Source: Plumapathes pennacea
Lineage: Eukaryota; Cnidaria; Anthozoa; Antipatharia; Myriopathidae
Assembly: GCA_964036295.1 (NCBI GenBank)
Contig: OZ038467.1
Location: forward strand, 15,721,670-15,785,669
Direction of reading: 5' to 3'
DNA length: 64,000 nucleotides
Of this stretch, positions 42,794 through 55,600 are shown piece by piece. The stretch's first letter is position 1. Each line of letters starts with the position of its first letter. A program made the position numbers and the translations under genes. The notes beneath the pieces are model-generated. The model was not told the DNA's origin. It ran no database searches and was given only the letters and a program-made list of their open reading frames with translations.

Positions 42794-43710
42794 TCCCCGA
42801 GCGAAGCGAGGGTAATAATCACGACGCTAATGCAGTAGTATCGCCTTATTTGGAAACTCCAAGGGTGTCTCGGAACTTAATGTTCGTCATTGTGTGTGTG
42901 AGGTACGACTTCAGGGCGCGGTTACTCAGGTGCCTAAGCACTGACGCAATCGATCAAGCGTGTCCACCAGTAGTTTTACTGACACTCAGAAAAAAAAAAA
43001 CGATTTTAACGAAGAAGCAATTGTACGTAACTGCATTCACGAAAATAAATTTGAAAACTAGAAAACTTGAAACAGAACGGTCTCGCGAAGCTCGTCTTTA
43101 AAAGACAAAGGAACAGGCACGGGCAAGGCGGAATCGTGAAACGATCGAACAGCGCCAATTACTTCTAGAGAAAAGACGACAAGCATGTTATAACTGACAG
43201 CATCATGAACGGAAGCGTGCCGAAGAAACGGCTCCGCAAAGGGAACAGCGCTTGAAAGCAAATCGGGAGCTTCAGACGGTATTTTGTGTTAAACTCAGAT
43301 ACTTATTCAGAAAGGACAAGCAACAAAGGTTAGTCAGTGGAAATCGAACAATCACCGTGACAAATGTATTCTATCCCGTATAGCTTAACTCGATCACTTC
43401 AAGAATGTAATAAGATCAGTATGCTGATCATTTTCCCTCGAAGTGTTGTTTTAATACGCTTCTGTCGCCAGTTTCGGCTACCGTATTCGCTCAAAGCAAT
43501 CGGAATTTGGAGTCTTGAATGATTTAGTCAGATGTCTTATTTTTTTCTTTGAAGACTAAACTGTAACAAACGCTGTAATCTGACATGCGGTGATTGCAGC
43601 GAGAATCGTTCACAAGCCCTTTGAAGTATGACTAGGTCTAAAGCCCGTGTATAATTTGAAGTAAACCGTTCAAGTTTTGCTTTGATGCTGGAAGAAATCA
43701 TGCTGTTTTG
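42794..43710 (+). mobile_element. Helitron-type copy, 5' part (spacer 3 twin of 757-1700)
   Basis: Starts TCCCCGAGCGAAGCGAGGG after A. Same order of blocks as 757-1700, and the same loss of similarity to the complete copy near its end. Confidence 0.6.
43050..43384 (+). pseudogene. decayed arginine-rich repeat ORF
   Basis: Twin of 1012-1350 with the same stop codons (after REARL and in the TCYN region). The breaks therefore predate the spacer duplication. Confidence 0.45.
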
Positions 43711-44557
43711 AGCCGTGCCATATGCTGTCGTTTCGATAAGTCCAACTCAGTGACTCTTTATTTATTACAGCGGTAATTTGTTTTCTGCGCAGCTGCTTTG
43801 TATTTGCGCGATACGTGCACGGATTATGTGTACGGCATTCTTTATATGCACATCGTGAGCATGTCAACCTGAACAGGCCAACAGAGTTGCTGTATTTGCA
43901 GTATCGGTAAAATCAGTCGATCAATTGGTGGACTTGTCGTATAAAAAATCCGTTCGTGCAACGGAACATCATTCTACGGTCTGACTTTTTAAAGCTTGAT
44001 GTTTCCGTTCAACGATATAGTGGTGTTTCATTCACTTTCAAACCCCATACATAACAATAAAAGCTGCCAAAAGCTAAAAATAAATCTTGCTTGCCATTTA
44101 TTCACGGGCATGCGCAGAAAAACCGGAAGTCCGAGAATCGCGGACTTGCCGAAATGGATCCTCCCAGAGCCTTTAATTTCGTCGGGCATGCGCGTAAGAC
44201 ATCGGAGGGTCTGGGTACGAGATTGATTCTACACTTATCACCGAGCCTTTCCACAGCTAGTCGCATCGATCGCCATGTACACAGACCGGAAGTTCAAAAG
44301 CCAACGCATGCGCAGAAGTTTTGCCGCGGTGTCGTTTCCTCTTTTGGCGCTAAACATTCCGCGCGGAAGGTAACTCCCCCCCCCCACCTGGAATCTCGCG
44401 CCTTTCAGACGCTCGTACCCCCGCGCAATCCTGAAAAAACTTCACGTCTTGGAATCAAAAATATTTGGCAGGTATAACGAGTCCTGCTGAATCTTCCACT
44501 TCTCAAGTTATGTCAAATGCTATAGAGAATTTGTATATCGCGAGCTATGGAGTGAAA

Positions 44558-44699
44558 GGGCCCGATTGTTCAAATAGTAGATAGCGCTATCCACCGGCCG
44601 GATAAATTCTTATCCAGTTGATAAAATAAGCTTATCCACTGAATAGCGACTTATCCGGTGAATAGCGTTACCTGCTCTTTGAACAATTATACCGGGCCC
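44558..44699. mobile_element. GGGCCC MITE copy in spacer 3
   Basis: Same element and same insertion point as 2542-2683, inherited through the spacer duplication. Confidence 0.7.
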
Positions 44700-46645
44700 C
44701 GTAGCATGGGGTTATGAAGTGGATAAATATGGACATACTCTTCCTCTACTTACTTTCAAACATTGCTGTCCAACTACTCAACAATTCTCCTGGAAACTGG
44801 TCATTCGTGCTAATCTTGGGGTAGGCATCACTCCTAATGAAGCAAGTCACCAACAGGAATTACCATGTGCTTTGACTCGGGGTGAGGGACAAAACTTATG
44901 GTTAATTTCACACTGGTCCAAGAGCAAAGTTGCGGCATAATAATAATATAATGCAAGAGTACAGAGATAAGTGGTACGAAGATCTTCCTTCAACTGCGCC
45001 AGTCTGTAACCGCAAGGGCCAGCTTTGACCCTTTATACACTGGCCACCACAACTAGATTGATTGAATTGGATAAGCAAAATATAAACTAGGCAAAGTTGC
45101 CGAAGATTCGACGGGATTCACTATGTCTCACTCAACTTTGAATTCTGCTAATCCTAAACAAAAATCAAAGGACGCGCATGCACAGAATTGGGACACTGTT
45201 CCTTTAGAACATCTTCACATCAACCTATTATTCCCAGCCACTTGCAACGATTCATGTCGAGGGAATTTAAGGAGAAACTTTGCACAGTGTAATTAAGCAT
45301 CTGGGCTAACAGGTGCTTAAGGCTCCAGTTTCCCGCTACGGAAGATGGTAATCAAAGTCTCTAGTTGTAACTAAACTTGAAAGTGCCTATAAAATATGAC
45401 CAAAAATGGTATCTTTACAATGGATTCTACATCAAGTAAATAGTTGACTATTAGAATATTTCTGTATTTCAGCATTGTGCCTATATACAGCCTATGCGTT
45501 AGACACATAAACGTGCGTTAATTACGCATATTTTTTCTTGGAAACGCATTTTTAATGACGTGATGCGTTTGCTTACGCATTTTTACTGGCGATTCAAAGT
45601 TCAAGATGTCAAGAATAACCTGGGATGTTTTGTACTTGTGAGCTTTTGACAGTTACTAGTGCATTTCAGGCCGTCATACGTATTTTTATGGCAGGTCCGC
45701 GTTTTTCAATGCATTTCTCAAAAACCTTGCGCGAAGGCTAATATAAGGTATAAAGGTTTATATTTTGAGTATGGTAAATGACATGACAGACTGGCAACTC
45801 GGTCGCTCGTGGATCGATTGTCCTTTCATACATGACGGAATGGATACTTCGTCCCAATTTGAATTCGGCTAATGTCGAATAAATTATGGTCGCACTTCGG
45901 TTGATAAAACATCAATATTTAATATGTAGAAAATGAACTTTGAGTCGTCATTTAATTCAAAAAGACAAAATAATTCATCCTCTACATGCAACCCTGTCGG
46001 GTTAGTTGCCTCAACTGGTCCTCTTTCACAACAGATGAATTAATTTAAGAGCAAGTCGTCATTTTGTTTGTTCCTGACCTATTAATGACTATGACGGATA
46101 TGCCTTGTTTCTCTTTTCCCTGTTCATTCAAACCGACCCCGCGGCGTCCAATTTGAGAGAACGCAATGATCCGTTTTGTGTACCGTTGGGGGTCAAGTTT
46201 GTTTCATCTCGGTAGGTTTCTCCTTCACTAAATGAAACTAGGTATTGGAGAGTATCAACGTCAAATAATGTGCGGGCATGCTGGAATTACAATCTCCCTC
46301 AATCAACATTCGTGTTTTGTTCATGAGTCAACCACACTGAACAAATGACGATTGGGTATTTGGACAGTTGAATGGGCAATTCCTGTCTTATGTTGGCCCT
46401 TGTTCAGAAAACAATGGCTGCAGCGCTTCAATGGATTTTAACTTGTAATGATCATTATATATGCCTTTAGTTATGCGCGAATGCTCCTGTCGGTTCGTAA
46501 TAATGTTGAGACTCGATATTGCTTTTCAGTTGTAAAAGTCGATCGTTCAAAAGTCCAACAGTATATTTCAGCTGGTGAGATTTGATCATCGCGACAAGCA
46601 AGCAACATACAAGCTGTTTTACGTCGAGACAAGCTATAGTTTCAG
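44700..46645. other. spacer 3 sequence without visible genes
   Basis: Aligns with 2684-3736 and 6403-7290. It contains the empty site for the dimer insertion (about 45760) and for the hAT-like element (46411-46419). Confidence 0.6.
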
Positions 46646-47475
46646 GTAATTAATTAAAGACTTTATTTAACGAGGGTAATTCACATAATAGTGACAGTAA
46701 CACTAACAAACTTGTGACCCTCAATTTATATGCTAAGAACTATTAAAAACTACCAAAAAACTATATATTGTTTGCATAAAGTATACACTACAAGGAGTAT
46801 ATGACTGCGGATTAAGAAACACCTAAGGATTAATACGATGGAGAACGTTTTGATTAACTAAACCCGCTTCTTTAAAGCATTCTTTCCTTATTGCGGGAAT
46901 CTGTGGGTAGAGAGTTCCATAACTTGGATGTGAACACAGAAAACGTACGTCCTTCTGTCTTGCGCTTATGTTTCGGGCATACGAAATTTAAATTACAAAA
47001 TCTGGCTGACCTAGAGTGTTGCTCACTGTTTAATCTCAGCCTGTCCTTAAAGGGGCTCGGTCATGAGCTGTGATGCGCAGTAGCTCAGCTTTTAAACTTG
47101 AAAATGTGAGGCTAACTTTTTCAAGTTTGATTAATGGCGGATGGAGCGAAGCAAAGCTCGAGCACAACAAAGTACAAATCACGCCACGCCGTTTGTCCTA
47201 AAACTGAAAAACTTTATCACGAAGGACTAAGTAAAGTTTTGCCGAAATGGTTTTCTCGTCACTGGCGCTACATTGCAAATGATAATTTTCGCAAGTTGCA
47301 CGAGGATTGCTCTTGTTTTGAAATCATTGAAGACGGCAAGTTATGCTGGCCATATCCTTGTGTGTACTACTGACTTGAAAAAAATATAAAAGCCATATCG
47401 CTCTTACTGCATACAGTCCATACAGCATTTACAAAACTCAATATTGGCTTAACCATAGCATTATAATATGAAAAG
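46646..47475 (+). mobile_element. 830-bp insertion with intron-like borders (fuller copy)
   Basis: Between TTTCAG and GTGAGAAAT, which are joined in spacer 2 at 31385/31386. Starts GTAATTAATT, ends ATGAAAAG. Contains the 79-codon frame 47134-47373. No terminal inverted repeats seen. Confidence 0.55.
47134..47373 (+). CDS. hypothetical 79-residue protein in the insertion
   Basis: ATG 47134, stop TGA 47371. Composition looks protein-like: MADGAKQSSSTTKYKSRHAV, then KLYHEGLSKVLPKWFSRHWR and a Cys/aromatic C terminus (CSCFEIIEDGKLCWPYPCVY). No family recognised. The spacer 1 copy keeps only the last third, so the protein is not maintained there. It could be a fragment of a transposon protein or a chance frame. 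Confidence 0.3.
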   Translation: MADGAKQSSSTTKYKSRHAVCPKTEKLYHEGLSKVLPKWFSRHWRYIANDNFRKLHEDCSCFEIIEDGKLCWPYPCVYY

Positions 47476-48036
47476 GTGAGAAATTAATCTGCATGGCCAT
47501 GCATACCATCATGCAACCGCTTAACTACAACATTATACGAGATTTTCAACAAACTGCCTAAGTTTGTTCCTTTAAATAATCCCTTTTAAATAAAGGCAAG
47601 GAAAGATGTATCTTATTTGGTTGTGCTTAGGGCGCGTTTTCAGTTTACTTCATGATCATTGCCGTACTGATTCACACAGGAGTGGTCCGTGACTAATTGG
47701 CAGGATGCTTGCTCCATACTCATTATTTTAAAGATTCTTTGGTAACAAACGCCTCTTTAGAAAAAAACAGCCCGGACGAGTGTTTCCCCCGGGCCCTGCC
47801 AGGTACTAATCCATATCGTCAACTTCCTTGGAACTTCCATTGACCTATTTATATTGGTAGCTTTTAAGTTCCCTCTCGTTAAGATTTGCTCCTTTGTCGT
47901 TCTGAAATATTCCGGAATGGGCACGTTCTTATTTCCCAAACGAACGGTTATTCTGACGAGCTGCTGATGTTCGTCAAGCTAAAACAAGGTGGCGGCGAGC
48001 TGGCGCAATTAGGAGCAGAGTATCTTTTATACCCTA

Positions 48037-49109
48037 TAAAAATAATTTTCTTTTCCTCTTGTTCTCAAGCGCCGCCATCTTTGTTTCATTTTTAAGCGTT
48101 GACGTCATTATTCCAAATGTGACCCTCTTGATGAAAAGGGTCATTAAAGTGAAAAACGAAAACGAGTATAAATACCCCGTTTAAGCGGAAACGCGTTTAT
48201 ACGATCGTTCAAGTGCTCATGCATGAGGAGCCGCTTGTGCTGTACGCCTTGCGTAGTGAGAACTTTCCATGGGCAAACGCCAGCCCGTTGAGCATGTTTA
48301 TGAAAGCCGGATATCAAGAGTTCAGAGCTTAGTTGTTGTCTTGTTTTGGGGCCGTTGTGCTGTTTGTTCGTTTTTTTTGTTTTTTTTTGTTTGTTTGCTT
48401 TCCTTTTTTTTTTTTTTCAACGAAAGCCAATGAATTGAACAAAAACTGGTCTTGCTATGAAAAAATGTTCCTGCTATTCTGCCTTCGTGACCAGAACACA
48501 TGGAATACACAGTAGAAAGCTCCCAAAACGGCCACTCTTCGTTTTGCTTTAAGTGGTCGCTTACGGTTAAGGTTTAATAAAACAGGGCCTGCTCTAAATG
48601 CCATTTCAGAGGTTTTATAGATTCTTTGAAAGAGGAGAAAACTGACCAGGCATTTATTGCATTCAGGGCCCGCTTGTGACCCCTCCCTCCCTCCCTCCCT
48701 CCCTTCTCTGCGACGCTTCTTAAGAAAACAAACAAACAAAAAAACAAACAGTAGAAAGCTCCCATGAGCGGCCACTCTTCGTTTTGCTTTAAGTGGTCGG
48801 TTATGGTTAAGGTTTATTACAACAGGGTCTTCTCTAAGTGCCATTTCAGAGGTTTTGCAAATTCTTTGAGTGACAAGAAAACTGATCAGGCATTTATCGC
48901 ATCCAGGGCCCGCTTGAGCTCCCTTCCCCTCTTCTATGCGACGCTTGTTAAGAAAACAGAAAAAGAAATAATAATAAAAAATAAAAAAAAATAAAAACAA
49001 GTGAAAAAAACCTAAAGATTGTTCAGATATTGCCCAGTGAAATGTCCGGGATGTGCCGAACCAGTTCCCTTTGGTGTCTCATTGTCGCCTCTTGTTGTCT
49101 CTTTACCAG
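48037..49109 (+). other. 5' flank of copy C with two 239-bp tandem units
   Basis: Continues the alignment with spacer 1 after the Helitron (9810 onward). Tandem units at 48512-48750 and 48751-48960 match 10401-10850. The A-rich tract, CCTAAAGATTGTTCAGATAT, GCCCAGTGAAATG and TCTCTTTACCAG lead directly to ATG 49110, which gives the uninterrupted form of the copy A promoter side. Confidence 0.6.
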
Positions 49110-49643
49110 ATGGCTGAATACGAGAAAATTGGAGGAGCAAAAAACCCCAGGGAGTCTGCTAACTTACTTTCCATCCTCTCGTTCTCCTGGATAGACGGAA
49201 CATTGGCCACTGGTAACACACGACCGCTAGAAAACAGCGACTTGTTTCCACTGCCGGACGAAGACAAAACCCAGGATTTGACCGAGAGGTTGGAGGACAC
49301 CTGGTCAAGAGAATGTCGGCTACATCCAAATTTTAGCGGAAAAAGAAGCTGTAGCTTGTTATGGGCCTTGTTCTGTGTATTCCATTGGAGTGAGTACGTG
49401 TTTCTGTTCTGTACGTCTATGACTGCAGCACTGTGTGCCTTGTTACAGCCTCTTTTCTTCAGCAAGTTGTTGTTGGTTTTAATGAATCAATCAACAGAAG
49501 ACGTCTGGTTGGCGTGCGTCTATGGTGCGGGGATTTCCATTAGCACTTTCATAAGAATCATGGCGTCTCATCACTATAATTACAATGCCCGCATGATGGG
49601 CATGAGAATGAAAGCGGCCACAACTGGACTGATCTTAAAAAAG
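49110..49643 (+). CDS. copy C exon 1
   Basis: MAEYEKIGGAKNPRESANLL to ATTGLILKK, donor AAAAAG|GTAAGG. The upstream ATG at 49041 is out of frame and would make a short upstream ORF if transcribed. Confidence 0.9.
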
Positions 49644-52600
49644 GTAAGGCATCGTTTTATTTAGTAAATCAAATGCATTTCACTGAGTTTAACAGCCAAT
49701 TTCCAAGGCTCTTATATCTCCCCGGGAGATAAAAGAGCCTGTCAACGAGGTTGCGAGTTTAGCAGACAGACACAGCGGAAATTTGTTATTGACGTCACTT
49801 CCGTTGGTCCAGGTATCCAACTTCTTATAATTCGAGGTAAAATGTCACATCGTGTGCAAGCCTGGTTTTTCTTGTGCACAACTCTTGTTATAGAAAATGC
49901 ATCGAACAAACTTATAGTTGAGCATCGAGTCCTTGTATTGTGTTTCTTGGCTAAGTCTTGAGGTTTAACGAACGTTACAATTTACTACAAAATCTGCACT
50001 TGAATCCACGGTTTTGTGCTATAACCGCTGACTGACAAGCAAGGTGATCGCACAGGCGAAAAACGTATTTCCGCGGGCGTAACAATTTCTACCGCACAAC
50101 CTGCAATAACGACCACCTCTCTACGGACAAATGCTGCCTTTCGTTCTTCTTCTCATTCGGTTCATCAAACCAAAATTTTTCTATGGCGGCCAGTAAATCT
50201 ATGAAGTTCTATACGAACCTGTGTATCCAATATGTCTTCAAGATTGTGTGGTGTTAAAACTTCTCGTGAAATTTAGACAACTAGCCAATGACTATGCATG
50301 TGAGATTCCTAATCAAAGTATTTGCATCTTACTTTATCGTTGACTACAAAAATCCTGCAATCTGATTGGCTGAGAAGCAAGGAAGTTAATCGTTAATTTG
50401 CAATTAGTGCAATTTTAAAAATCTTAATTTCACTCAATTAATGTTTACCATAACAACGAATAATTTGTTCAGTTCTGTATTTTCTGAAGCTTTTCCTCGA
50501 CTTTATCTGACGAGAATTAGATTTCAGGGTCCGTTTAAATTTGGAGTTTCAATGAACGTTTTTATAGCCACATAATAAACAAGTAACCATATGGGTTGCT
50601 CGAGCAATTATTGTTAATTTACACTACTCGTGATGTTTAAAAATTGTACCAAATTGCATTTACCTAGTGGCTTGTGCAATTTTAGTACAATTTTTAAGCT
50701 CGCATTTACCACAAAGTGGTGAAAAGAGCAGCTTTATGTGATCAGTCCACCTGGAATGCGTCCCGTGTCCCGGTGCTGTCAACAACGGATTCCAAATAAA
50801 GAAATCGTTCTGTTCCAAATTTGGGCATCAGCGAATACGCATGCAGAAATGAAGAGATAGGAAGATGTTTTCTGCAGTTATTTTCATTGTTATCATTGTA
50901 TTCCTGAACTGCCAGCAGATCTGCATTTTAGAACTGTTATTACAGAGGTTTTGTCAAATTCTCGGTTGTTTGACAAGCACAAGTCAAAGTTGAAAGATGT
51001 GTGACAGCCCGGAGCGACTTCAGCTTGTCGGAATATTTCTATTGTTTGATTATATTTGCTTTGCTTTGCTTAATTTTCGCCGGCAATGAAAAATTCTGTA
51101 CACAACTGGAAGAAGTAGAATTCGAAAATGAATTTGACCAAAACCGCAAGTACATGTCATAAGTGTATCAGATTTCACTTAAATTTATTCAACTTGAAAC
51201 TCAGCCAAAAGAAGAAAGGCATGTTTTCTTTACGCATGTATTTAGTTTGGATGCAGCCCAGGCTGGAGTATCATAGCCTCTGATGTTTATGTATATGTCG
51301 AAGATAAGCTGTGCATGATATGAGTAATGAAGTCACGGATGGACTTTTTCTTGGTCTCGTTCCGGTTCAAAGATTCGGCAGTAAAGAATTTTAAATTCTC
51401 CCATTTCGACAGCCACACTAAGTTTTATGATTTTTACCCTCTGCCGCCTTGTGTGAAGGTTTTCAAAACTGAGACTAAATCGAATACGCGGTTCAGCGAA
51501 AGTGGAGGCCCGCAGAAATGGATGCGAACTTCCACATACCAAAAAATTAAGCAAATTTTACAATGTGGCCTTGAGCTATTTCCATTAACTACCTACTCCC
51601 GCAAAAAGTACTTTTTACAAATTCGCGAGCTTACAACTGCCATGCTGCTTTGATTAAACATCACGTGTAAATAATTAATTGCACTTGCCTTCATATGGTT
51701 ACCTATATTTAAAGTTGGCAGTTTCCTTTCGCTTTCTCTAAGCAGTGGTTGACGCGCACCGGCTCGTAAACAAGTGTCCCGGATGTGTCACCTCTAGCCG
51801 AGGCTCAATCAACAGACTACGGAGGTCTAAAAAACGGCGTCAATCAGCATAGCTCTGGGTATTACTGCTTTTGCAATGAAAAAAAAATTCTTCTCGCAAG
51901 GACCGCAGATTGTACTCTCATTGTCTTTCTTCCAATTAGTCACCTAACCAATGTGCTTTGTTGGGTATTAAAACTACAACTAGCATATTTTGCCGGCAAT
52001 TATTCAACTCTACGAGACTTACTGACCAACATAAAGGACAAACACAAACCTATCAACAGACGGGGAACAGTGTACAGAATACCTTGTACTGACTGCGAAG
52101 CCACCTACATCGGTTAAACTGGCAGAAACCTCAACAAGAACTAACTGAACACAAACGAACTACCACTAACGGTGACATCAGAAACCACATTTCTGAACAC
52201 CAACGACAGACTAAACACGACATTAACTGGGACTCTGCTGAATGCATCAGCCACAGTACTAACTACTACCGACGACTTACACTGGAAAGCTGGTACACAA
52301 ACTTATAACGGAATCCTCTCAACAGATGCAAAACAATTGCGAAATAGATAACAACAAACGAGACCAAACGAACAATCGACAAATCGACAGGACAACAGAA
52401 CATCAACTGACTAATAACGAAACTCAACCAAGCCGACTCGACCAACCATACAACAGAAACTAACGGACCAATCACTATAAAGACCACCAACTGACTAATC
52501 CTTTCACTTAACTCTGAAGATGACTTTCACTCAGGAAGTCGAAACGTCAGTCACCAACAACAGTATTCCTGGAAAATACTCTAACCCGGACAATCACAAC

Positions 52601-55600
52601 CAACCTACAATTACTTGGTTAAAAAAAAAGAGGTGTCACGGAAGGAAGTTTTTCTTTTAATTTTCCGTGTATTTTTGCACTTCTGGGCCCGGTTATTCAA
52701 AGCCCCTAACCCTAATTAACCTAACCCTGGATTACCTAAATTCCTCTCAGTCAGTCAGAATGCAGAAATTATTGTATGCCATGTGCCGGCAATTCTTCAA
52801 TAGTTACTTGGATAAAGGAAAAGAGGTGTTACGGAAAGAAGGTTTTCATGTAAATTTTCCGCATGTGTTTTTAGACTTGTTAAAAAATAACTTTGGGATG
52901 ACTTTGTCTGCTTTTGTGATGTTTACGCGACGCTTGTCCTCTACAGGTCTTGTGCCTCGAACAAGCGAGCTTATCAATACTAACAAGTGGTTACGTCATG
53001 AACTTGGTCGCCGGTGATGCCCAGCGCATTGATAACTCAATGGTGTCCTTGGTGATTGTTTCCAAAACTCTGTTTGAAGTTGGTGCCGTCGCTGTGTTGA
53101 CCTGGTGCTTGCTGAGCTACCAAGCATTGGCCGGAGTCCTTTTTATGGTTTCTCTTGCTGTTTACTATATCATCATGGGAAAAGTGTGCAATTTACTTCG
53201 CGCCAGAATTGCCCAAGTGACCGACAAACGTTTGAACTACATGAATTCTGTTATACCTGGAATCCGCGCGGTCAAGATGCACGCCTGGGAATGGCCATTT
53301 TTAGAATTGGTGACACGACTTAGAAAGTGAGTGGGGGAATAAAAAATTGCCATCTTATTGTTGATTAACATTTAAACTATACTAAGGCTATATAGTTTGT
53401 ACTGAAATAAAACCATTAACATCAGAAGTAACTATTATATCCCCCTCCCCTTAAATCAGTGTTGGTGTGAGTTGGTAAAGTTAGGTACTGTGTGCGACTG
53501 ATATTCCAAAAATAATCTGGGGAGGGGGCAAAAATTGGTATCATTCCAACACTTTTGGCCATGATTGTAGCTGTAAAAACTGGCCTTTGGCTTTTATTTT
53601 CAGGAAACTGTGAAATTTGTGATTAATAGTGATACATGCTTGGCTGCCGGATCAGTGCAACTGCACGTCGGCATCGATAGAGACATGACGTGTGAACGGG
53701 AGCTTACTGCTTTCTTTTGCTTTGGTTTCAGAGAAGAAATGTGGTGGATCCGAGTGAAAAGTGTCGTCTTATCTACGTTCTCTTCATTGATATATTCCAG
53801 CCAGCCTGTCGCCAGTTGTATCAGCATAGCAGTCCTGTCATCATCTGGACTAGGACTAACAACCTACAACATGATGCTGACTTTGTCGCTTATCGCTACT
53901 GTAAGGGTAATAGACATAGCAGAACCCATCAATTTCTTGGCCGATTTTTTTGCTGGACTTGGTCGAATCCAGAAGATGCTCGTAGAGCACAACTTGCGAC
54001 AGGTTACTTCCAGTAACATTTTGCGTACGTCTTTTGATTTAGACGATAAAAACGACCGACGGCAAAAAACATCGCTTAATTTCAATTCTGTCCTTTCGAG
54101 CGCAAAGAGTCTACATGCTCCACGGGACATTCTTTTACTCGACAATGTCACGTGCTGCTGGCAGAAAGACGTGATTTTGAAATCTGTCTCCTTGTCGGTT
54201 TCTGAGGGGGAACTAGTCATAGTCACTGGTCCTGTTGGTTGCGGTAAATCCTCCCTCTTGATGGCCATTCTACAGGAACTGCCTCGTTCCCAGGGCACCA
54301 TATCGTGCTCTGGTCAGATAGCACATGTGCCACAGTTGGCCTGGATATTCTCTGGAACAGTTCGAGAGAATATCATTTTCGGTCAAGACATGGAGCCAAA
54401 ACGGTACAAGAAAGTCCTTGAAGCTTGTGCCCTAACAAAAGACATTGAAGATTTCCCTGGTGGTGACATGACCATGATCGGTGAGCGTGGGGTAGTCTTG
54501 AGTGGTGGTCAGCGTGCACGTGTCGCCCTCGCACGCGCAGTGTATGCAGATGCCGACGTGTATTTGTTGGACGACCCCTTGAGTGCTGTGGACGCTAAAG
54601 TTGGCAAGCACATCTTTGAAAAATGCATCTGTGGAATACTGATGCAGAAGACAAGGATTGTGGTCACCCACTGCCAGCAGGTTTTGACAAACGCAGAGCA
54701 TCTTGTCATCATGAAAGATGGATCGATTATCAGCCAAGGCAGTTACATGGACTTGCGAAAAGCTGGTGTTGAATTCCAGGAGATGACTACTGAAAACACA
54801 ATTTCGGGAAAATGTCCCGTTAATCAAGATACCTCGAGGACAATTAATACAACAGACGATGCGATTGGTTTAGAAATCGAAAAAGAGGATCGCTTGACGG
54901 GTTCGGTGACTTGGTCTCTTTACTGGAAATATCTCCGCACAGGACTTTCGTCCTTGATGCTGGTCAGCTTTGCCATATTTTTCGTTCTGGCTCAAGGTAA
55001 GGTAATTAAACTAGATGCGGTCAGTGTTTAACATTCTAGTAGCCTGATCTGCAGTCGCTCTCCAGTTCGTTTCAAAGTCCCTGGCGCCGGACTCTTGAGG
55101 TGTAACCAGCGCCAGGGACCTGTGCACAAACTTCGGCTCGTCTGAAATTCAGGATAACATTTTAAAATCATGAAATTATATTGACAGAAACTTTCAGTCT
55201 GTCTTTCAATCCAACAGGAAGGAGTGCCCAATTTTGTTTGAATCAACCCTAAAGGGCAATTAAAGAGGTATACCGTAAACTTTCGAACTAGCACCCGGGA
55301 TGCTTATTTCAAATTTAGGATAAGGCAAGGGGCGCTTATTCAAAGAGGACGCTCATTCCAACCGGGGCGTTTAATTAGATTTTCACAAATTTTCAGATGT
55401 TGCCAGGTGGTCATCTATTTTTGTAATGCGCAACATTTGCTCATAAACAACAACATAACGTAAGCCGTTCGCGTATTTCTATAACGACACACTTTATAAC
55501 TATTTCGTTTAGTTAGTTTGCCAAACGTGTACGTGTTCACAAAACGTCGTGTCGATTTTAATGGTGCGTTTAATATGCAAAAACAACAAAAGAGAGGAGA

